From: Pelotomaculum sp. DTU098
GTDB taxonomy: Bacteria; Bacillota; Desulfotomaculia; Desulfotomaculales; Pelotomaculaceae
DNA: 37,673 nt
Assembly (NCBI GenBank): GCA_001512635.1
Contig: LFSA01000104.1
Coordinates: 1-37,673, forward strand
Reading direction: 5' to 3'
The number at the start of each line of letters is the position of its first letter. Within the stretch, counting starts at the first letter, position 1. Below, one piece after another: positions 33,971-37,673 of the stretch. The notes beneath the pieces are model-generated. The model was not told the origin of the DNA. It did not search any database and saw only the letters and a list, made by a program, of their open reading frames with translations. Position numbers and translations under genes: made by a program.

Positions 33971-34138
33971 CAGGTTTTGATAAAGTGAAGGATCTTCCTA
34001 AAAAAGATAGAAAAGAAATAATCAAGAATAATCAAAAAGGTGAAGAGTATTAAGGGGATTTGGCTGAGACAGGCTGCAAGAATATAAGGGATATCAGCAA
34101 ATTTATAATTTAAAGTTTTAGCAAAAAAATAAAGAAAA

Positions 34139-34163
34139 GAAGAAGAACCGTCCCCTTGCTTCC
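34139..34163 (+). repeat. Intergenic repeat, short copy 3 (AAGAACCGTCCCC)
   Basis: GAAGAACCGTCCCCTTGCTT, at about 34142-34161, matches the core of the repeats at 158-187 and 2246-2361. It ends directly next to the ribosome site of the HAD-phosphatase gene. Only the terminal motif is present here. Confidence 0.6.
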
Positions 34164-34176
34164 GTTGGGAGGGCTT

Positions 34177-34992
34177 ATGACAAAAATTAAACTTGTTGCA
34201 GTTGACCTTGATGATACCATGCTTTCCAGGGAATCAACGATCACCCGCCGGGTAAAGGACGCTGTCGCGGCAGTTCGTGCGGCGGGTGTTTATTTTACCA
34301 TTTCCACCGGCCGGATGTACCCTTCAGCGGCGCGTTTTGCCCGTGAACTGGAAATAGACCTGCCCCTCATAGTCTACCAGGGAGCGCTGGTGAAGAATTC
34401 TTTTTCCGGGGAGGTCCTTTTATACCGTCCGCTGCCTCTTGCTTACGCCAGGGAAATCATCAAAAGGGTGCGCGAGTACGGTTACCATCTGAACGGTTAT
34501 CTGGACGACCGTCTGCTGGTGGAGCGGGACAGCCCGGAGGGCCGCCGCTACGCTGCCACGTCCGGTGTGGAACTGGAAGTGGTGAAGGATTTAATCGCGA
34601 TTTTGGACAGAGACCCGACTAAACTGCTGGTCATTGCCGAAGAGCCTCAGTTGGACCGGCTGAAGGCTGATCTGGATCCGGTCTACCGGGGTAAGGTGCA
34701 TATAGTCAAGTCAAAACCGTATTTTCTTGAATTTTCTCACATCAATGCCACCAAAGGGGCGGCGCTGGCTTACCTGGCCGGCTATTTCGGAGTGCATAGG
34801 GAGGAAATTATGGCCATTGGTGACAGCTTCAACGATCTTGAGATGCTGGAATACGCCGGTGTCGGGGTGGTGGTAGCCAACGCCAGGGAGGAAATCAAGA
34901 AAATAGCCGATTACGTAACCTCGCAACCCTACGGTGAGGGTGTTGTGGAAGCCCTTGAAAGATTCGTTCTGGGACATTCTATACATGATTAA
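34177..34992 (+). CDS. Cof-type HAD-superfamily sugar-phosphate phosphatase
   Basis: This 271-residue protein is of the Cof/YidA (IIB) branch of HAD hydrolases. Motif I is VAVDLDDTML, with nucleophile Asp and general-acid Asp near residues 10-12. Motif II is FTISTGRM, motif III uses the Lys in NATKGAAL, and motif IV is IMAIGDSFNDLEML. A cap domain sits between motifs II and III. Members dephosphorylate sugar phosphates, nucleotides or flavin precursors, and the exact substrate is not readable. ATG 34177 follows GGGAGGG (34167-34173); the longer frame from TTG 34156 would run through that site and the repeat. A ROK glucokinase and a glycogen-debranching enzyme follow in the same direction. Confidence 0.9.
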   Translation: MTKIKLVAVDLDDTMLSRESTITRRVKDAVAAVRAAGVYFTISTGRMYPSAARFARELEIDLPLIVYQGALVKNSFSGEVLLYRPLPLAYAREIIKRVREYGYHLNGYLDDRLLVERDSPEGRRYAATSGVELEVVKDLIAILDRDPTKLLVIAEEPQLDRLKADLDPVYRGKVHIVKSKPYFLEFSHINATKGAALAYLAGYFGVHREEIMAIGDSFNDLEMLEYAGVGVVVANAREEIKKIADYVTSQPYGEGVVEALERFVLGHSIHD

Positions 34993-35061
34993 ACTGAATC
35001 AAGGTAAGAATAACCTGTGGTTAGAAAAGTTGAATCTTGTTTTTGTGAGTAGTCCAGGGGG

Positions 35062-36042
35062 GTGGTCATCTCGCCTCAATTTATTATCGGTGTGGACCTG
35101 GGCGGGACTAAAATCCTGACCGCCCTGGCAGATATGGACGGCCGGCTGGTGGCTGAAGTAAAAGTATCCACTGAAGCCCGGGAAGGCCGGCAGCATGTTC
35201 TCGGACGGATTACCGGGAGCGTTGAGCAAGTCCTTGAGAAAGCCGGGGTAAAGCCCGAACAGGTGCAGGCACTGGCCCTGGGCGCTCCGGGTCCCCTTGA
35301 CACACGTCAGGGTATCATTCACTTTGCTCCCAATCTGGGCTGGCATGACCTGCCGGTCAAACAGGTTTTGGAGCAGCGCCTCGCAATTCCGGTATTGCTT
35401 GACAACGACGCCAATCTGGCCGCTCTGGGAGAGCACAGGTACGGCGCCGGCCGGAACGAGGATAACATGGTTTACATAACGGTCAGTACCGGCATCGGCG
35501 GAGGATTGATCCTGGGTGGCAGGCTCTACCATGGTAGTGCGGACGTGGCCGGAGAGATCGGCCACATGACCGTTTGCCCCGACGGGCCTTTGTGCAGTTG
35601 CGGTAACAGGGGTTGCCTGGAGGCACTGGCTTCCGGCACAGCTATAGCCAGGGAGGCCAGGGAACTGGCTGCCTGCGGCAGGGGCGCCGGGATTCTGGCA
35701 GAGTCAGGAGGGGACCCTGCCGGGATCACCGCCGTAACGGTGGCAGCGGCTGCGGCTGCCGGCGATGCCGGGGCGAAGTCAATTATCGCCCGGGCTGCCC
35801 GCTACCTTGGTATCGGCATTGCCAATATCATCAACATTTTAAACCCTTCACTGGTAGTACTGGGTGGCGGGGTTATGGATATGGGGGAACTGATCTGGCA
35901 GAACCTGCGCCCGGAAGTCCAGGCCCGCACCCTGGAAGCAGCCGGAAAAAGCGCACGCCTTGCCCCGGCGGAGCTGGGCAGCCGGGCGGGGGTCATGGGG
36001 GCTGTAGCTCTGGCGCTTCAAGCAGGCGGTGTGAAAAATTAA
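35062..36042 (+). CDS. ROK-family glucokinase
   Basis: This 326-residue ROK-family kinase has the ATP-binding FIIGVDLGGTKILTALAD at the N-terminus, GAPGPLD, the catalytic Asp in LLDNDANLAALGE, and STGIGGGLILGG. The zinc site typical of ROK kinases appears as GEIGHMTV plus CSCGNRGCLEALASG. Bacillota members phosphorylate glucose (or related hexoses) with ATP to glucose-6-phosphate. The start is GTG 35062 (VVISPQF), directly behind AGGGGG with almost no spacer, so the true start is slightly uncertain. Next to a glycogen-debranching enzyme gene, a role in using glucose released from glycogen is likely. ROK repressors are excluded because there is no N-terminal helix-turn-helix. Confidence 0.9.
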   Translation: MVISPQFIIGVDLGGTKILTALADMDGRLVAEVKVSTEAREGRQHVLGRITGSVEQVLEKAGVKPEQVQALALGAPGPLDTRQGIIHFAPNLGWHDLPVKQVLEQRLAIPVLLDNDANLAALGEHRYGAGRNEDNMVYITVSTGIGGGLILGGRLYHGSADVAGEIGHMTVCPDGPLCSCGNRGCLEALASGTAIAREARELAACGRGAGILAESGGDPAGITAVTVAAAAAAGDAGAKSIIARAARYLGIGIANIINILNPSLVVLGGGVMDMGELIWQNLRPEVQARTLEAAGKSARLAPAELGSRAGVMGAVALALQAGGVKN

Positions 36043-36110
36043 GAATTTGTTCCCTGCCGGCGCGGTAGTAGCGCCATGGCTATCCAAGTTCATTTAGGGA
36101 GGTATTCCGG

Positions 36111-37556
36111 CTGTATTATTTCGGTAAGGAAAACTGGCGCACCCTGGAAAGGGGTATCGAGAAGGAGTGGCTGGTTACCAACGGCATCGGCGGCTATGCC
36201 TCCAGCACCATCATTAACCTCAACACCCGCAAATACCACGGGTTGCTGATAGCAGCCCATAATCCGCCGGGTTTTAGGGTATTGCACCTGGCCAAACTGG
36301 ACGAACGTTTTCAGGCCGGAGCCTGCCATTATAACCTGGCTGCCAACGACCACCGTTCGGGTTTCCTGGAGTACGGTTTTGTTCACCTCCAGCAGGTCAC
36401 GGTTGAACCGTTCCCTGCCTTTACATATAGTTTTGGGGATATTACCCTGGTAAAGACCATCTTCATGGTGCACGGCAAGAACACCACTGTGATTTACTAC
36501 CAGGTGCAAAATGGCGCGGAACCGGCCCTGCTCACCCTGGTTCCCCTGGTCAACTGCCGGGGACACCACTTTATCACCACCCGTGGGGAAATTAACTTCA
36601 CCCAGCAAGCAAATGATAACGGCGTTTCCATTAAAGGCAGGGAGGAAATGCCTCCTCTGCTGCTTTACAGCAACTCCGGTATCTATATACCGGGTGACAG
36701 CTGGTATGACGGTATGGCCTATGCGGCGGAACGGGAGCGGGGTGAAAACCCTTATGAGGACCACTATATCCCCGGCCGTTTTGAAATTTCTTTTGCGCCT
36801 GGGGAGAGTAAAACCTTTACTGTGGTTGCGTCTACCGAAGAAGTTGCTAATTTAACCGGGGAAGAATTGCTGGCTGCGGAAAGAAGACGCTTGCAAGAAT
36901 TGACGCAGCGGGCCGGCTTTGAGGATCCCCTCGCCCGCCGCCTGGTGCGAGCGGCAGACGCCTTTATTGTAGAGCGGCGTTCAACCGGCAAAAAAACCGT
37001 TATTGCCGGCTATCCCTGGTTTGCCGATTGGGGCCGGGATGCCATGATTGCCCTGCCGGGGCTTACTCTGGTAACCAAACGCTTTGAAGATGCCCGTGAG
37101 ATTTTGCTTACTTTCGCTGAACATCGCAGGAAGGGGCTTTTACCCAACGCCTTTTTTGACGGGGCCAGGGACCCGGTATACAACGCCGTGGACGCCTCAC
37201 TCTGGTTTGTCCATGCCGTCTATAAATATCTGACTTATACCAACGACCTGGAGTTTGTGCGGGAACAGCTTTATCCGGTGGTCCGGGACATTATCCACTG
37301 GTACATGGAAGGGACCGATTTCAACGTCGGTATGGACCAGGACGGCCTTATTTCAGCAGGTTCCCCCGATATTCAACTGACCTGGATGGACGCCAAGGTG
37401 GACCAGTGGGTGGTCACGCCCCGGCACGGCAAGGCTGTGGAGATTAATGCCCTCTGGTATAACGCCGTATGTATATTAAACATGCTGTCAGCTATGGTGG
37501 AAGGCAATCCGGCTTACCCGGAACTGCCCGGCAGAATAAAAGATCGTTTTGTTTAA
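36111..37556 (+). pseudogene. Glycogen-debranching enzyme (amylo-alpha-1,6-glucosidase type), C-terminally truncated, CTG start
   Basis: Family homology begins at codon 1 (CTG, 36111-36113) with MYYFGKENWRTLERG-type sequence, EKEWLVTNGIGGYASST and LNTRKYHGLL. No ATG, GTG or TTG lies in frame between the upstream stop at 36069 and this point, while GGGAGG (36097-36102) sits 8 nt before the CTG. The first usual start, TTG 36243, would remove the conserved N-terminal motif and has no such site. Catalytic-domain landmarks include YPWFADWGRDAMIALPGLTL, EINALWYNAVCILNML and SPDIQLTWMDAKVD. The frame ends after GRIKDRFV at about 481 residues, where homologues run on for roughly 150 more. The flank beyond looks non-coding. 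The gene is probably disrupted by an insertion or deletion; an active short enzyme cannot be excluded. Confidence 0.8.
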
Positions 37557-37591
37557 AACGTTTTCGGCTAGTACAAAGTACAATTTGGTAG

Positions 37592-37673
37592 TATAATAGG
37601 GGCAAGGTTCTTTCTAATTCATTTTCTTGTCCGCCTCCTTTAATGGAGGCACCTACTCCAGGTGGAGTAGGTG
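37592..37673 (+). promoter_or_regulatory. TATAAT box and two tandem hairpins at the window edge
   Basis: A perfect TATAAT (37592-37597) follows the broken debranching gene. About 35 nt further are two adjacent perfect hairpins: GCCTCC-TTTAAT-GGAGGC (37633-37650) and CACCTACTCCA-GG-TGGAGTAGGTG (37650-37673). Such paired hairpins occur at ends of hairpin-recognising transposons and in structured RNAs. The window stops here, so identity is open. Confidence 0.45.

Noticed and set aside
36243-37556. Debranching enzyme starting at TTG 36243
   Set aside because: The conserved N-terminal family motif is encoded upstream in the same frame, and a proper ribosome site precedes CTG 36111.

Overview
The window looks like a chromosome segment of an anaerobic Gram-positive bacterium of the Bacillota. 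It most resembles the Desulfotomaculum/Pelotomaculum group (Peptococcaceae), but this is inference from gene content. Supporting signs are strong AGGAGG-type ribosome sites with frequent GTG/TTG starts, tungsten/molybdenum enzymes, a corrinoid methyltransferase operon with a RACo-like reductive activator, a double-cubane-type dehydratase homologue, a uvrB-uvrA-uvrC block, and a dispersed intergenic repeat carrying GGGACGGTTCTT. No rRNA, tRNA or CRISPR array was seen.

Layout. (1) 1-2400: three minus-strand genes for exported proteins of unknown function, two of them paralogues, framed by copies of the intergenic repeat. (2) 2400-4430: an IS110-family element that has lost its 3' end and is joined directly to the C-terminal half of a xylose-type sugar-binding protein with a Gln/Gly-rich tail. 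(3) 4558-7874: a YigZ/IMPACT protein, a small unknown, a PHP-domain phosphoesterase and a GT4 glycosyltransferase. (4) 8000-15170: molybdenum/tungsten enzymes and decaying genes. These are a molbindin (Mop) gene interrupted by two in-frame TGA codons, an orphan molybdopterin oxidoreductase, an aldehyde:ferredoxin oxidoreductase homologue, an MFS transporter remnant, an MmgE/PrpD protein and a xanthine-dehydrogenase-type remnant. (5) 15300-26450: the most coherent system. A nitrate/taurine-type ABC importer (ATPase, lipoprotein, permease) is followed by a UroD-family methyltransferase, a corrinoid protein, a second UroD-family methyltransferase, a RACo-like iron-sulfur ASKHA protein, a third short UroD-family protein, a double-cubane/2-hydroxyacyl-CoA-dehydratase-like protein and an exported metallo-beta-lactamase-fold protein. 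(6) 26640-33970: uvrB, uvrA, uvrC. (7) 34177-37673: a Cof-type HAD phosphatase, a ROK glucokinase and a glycogen-debranching enzyme that appears to start at CTG and stops early, just before a promoter-like site and two hairpins at the window edge.

How the genes may work together. Region 5 reads as uptake and demethylation of a small methylated compound. The importer brings it in, a UroD-family enzyme moves the methyl group to the corrinoid protein, another UroD-family enzyme passes it to an acceptor, and the RACo-like protein re-reduces inactive Co(II) corrinoid. No MtaB-, MttB- or MtmB-type substrate methyltransferase is present, so the substrate cannot be named. Region 7 fits glycogen-to-glucose-6-phosphate turnover. 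Region 4 contains at least three broken genes, and the window as a whole at least six, which suggests ongoing gene loss around redox and sugar functions.
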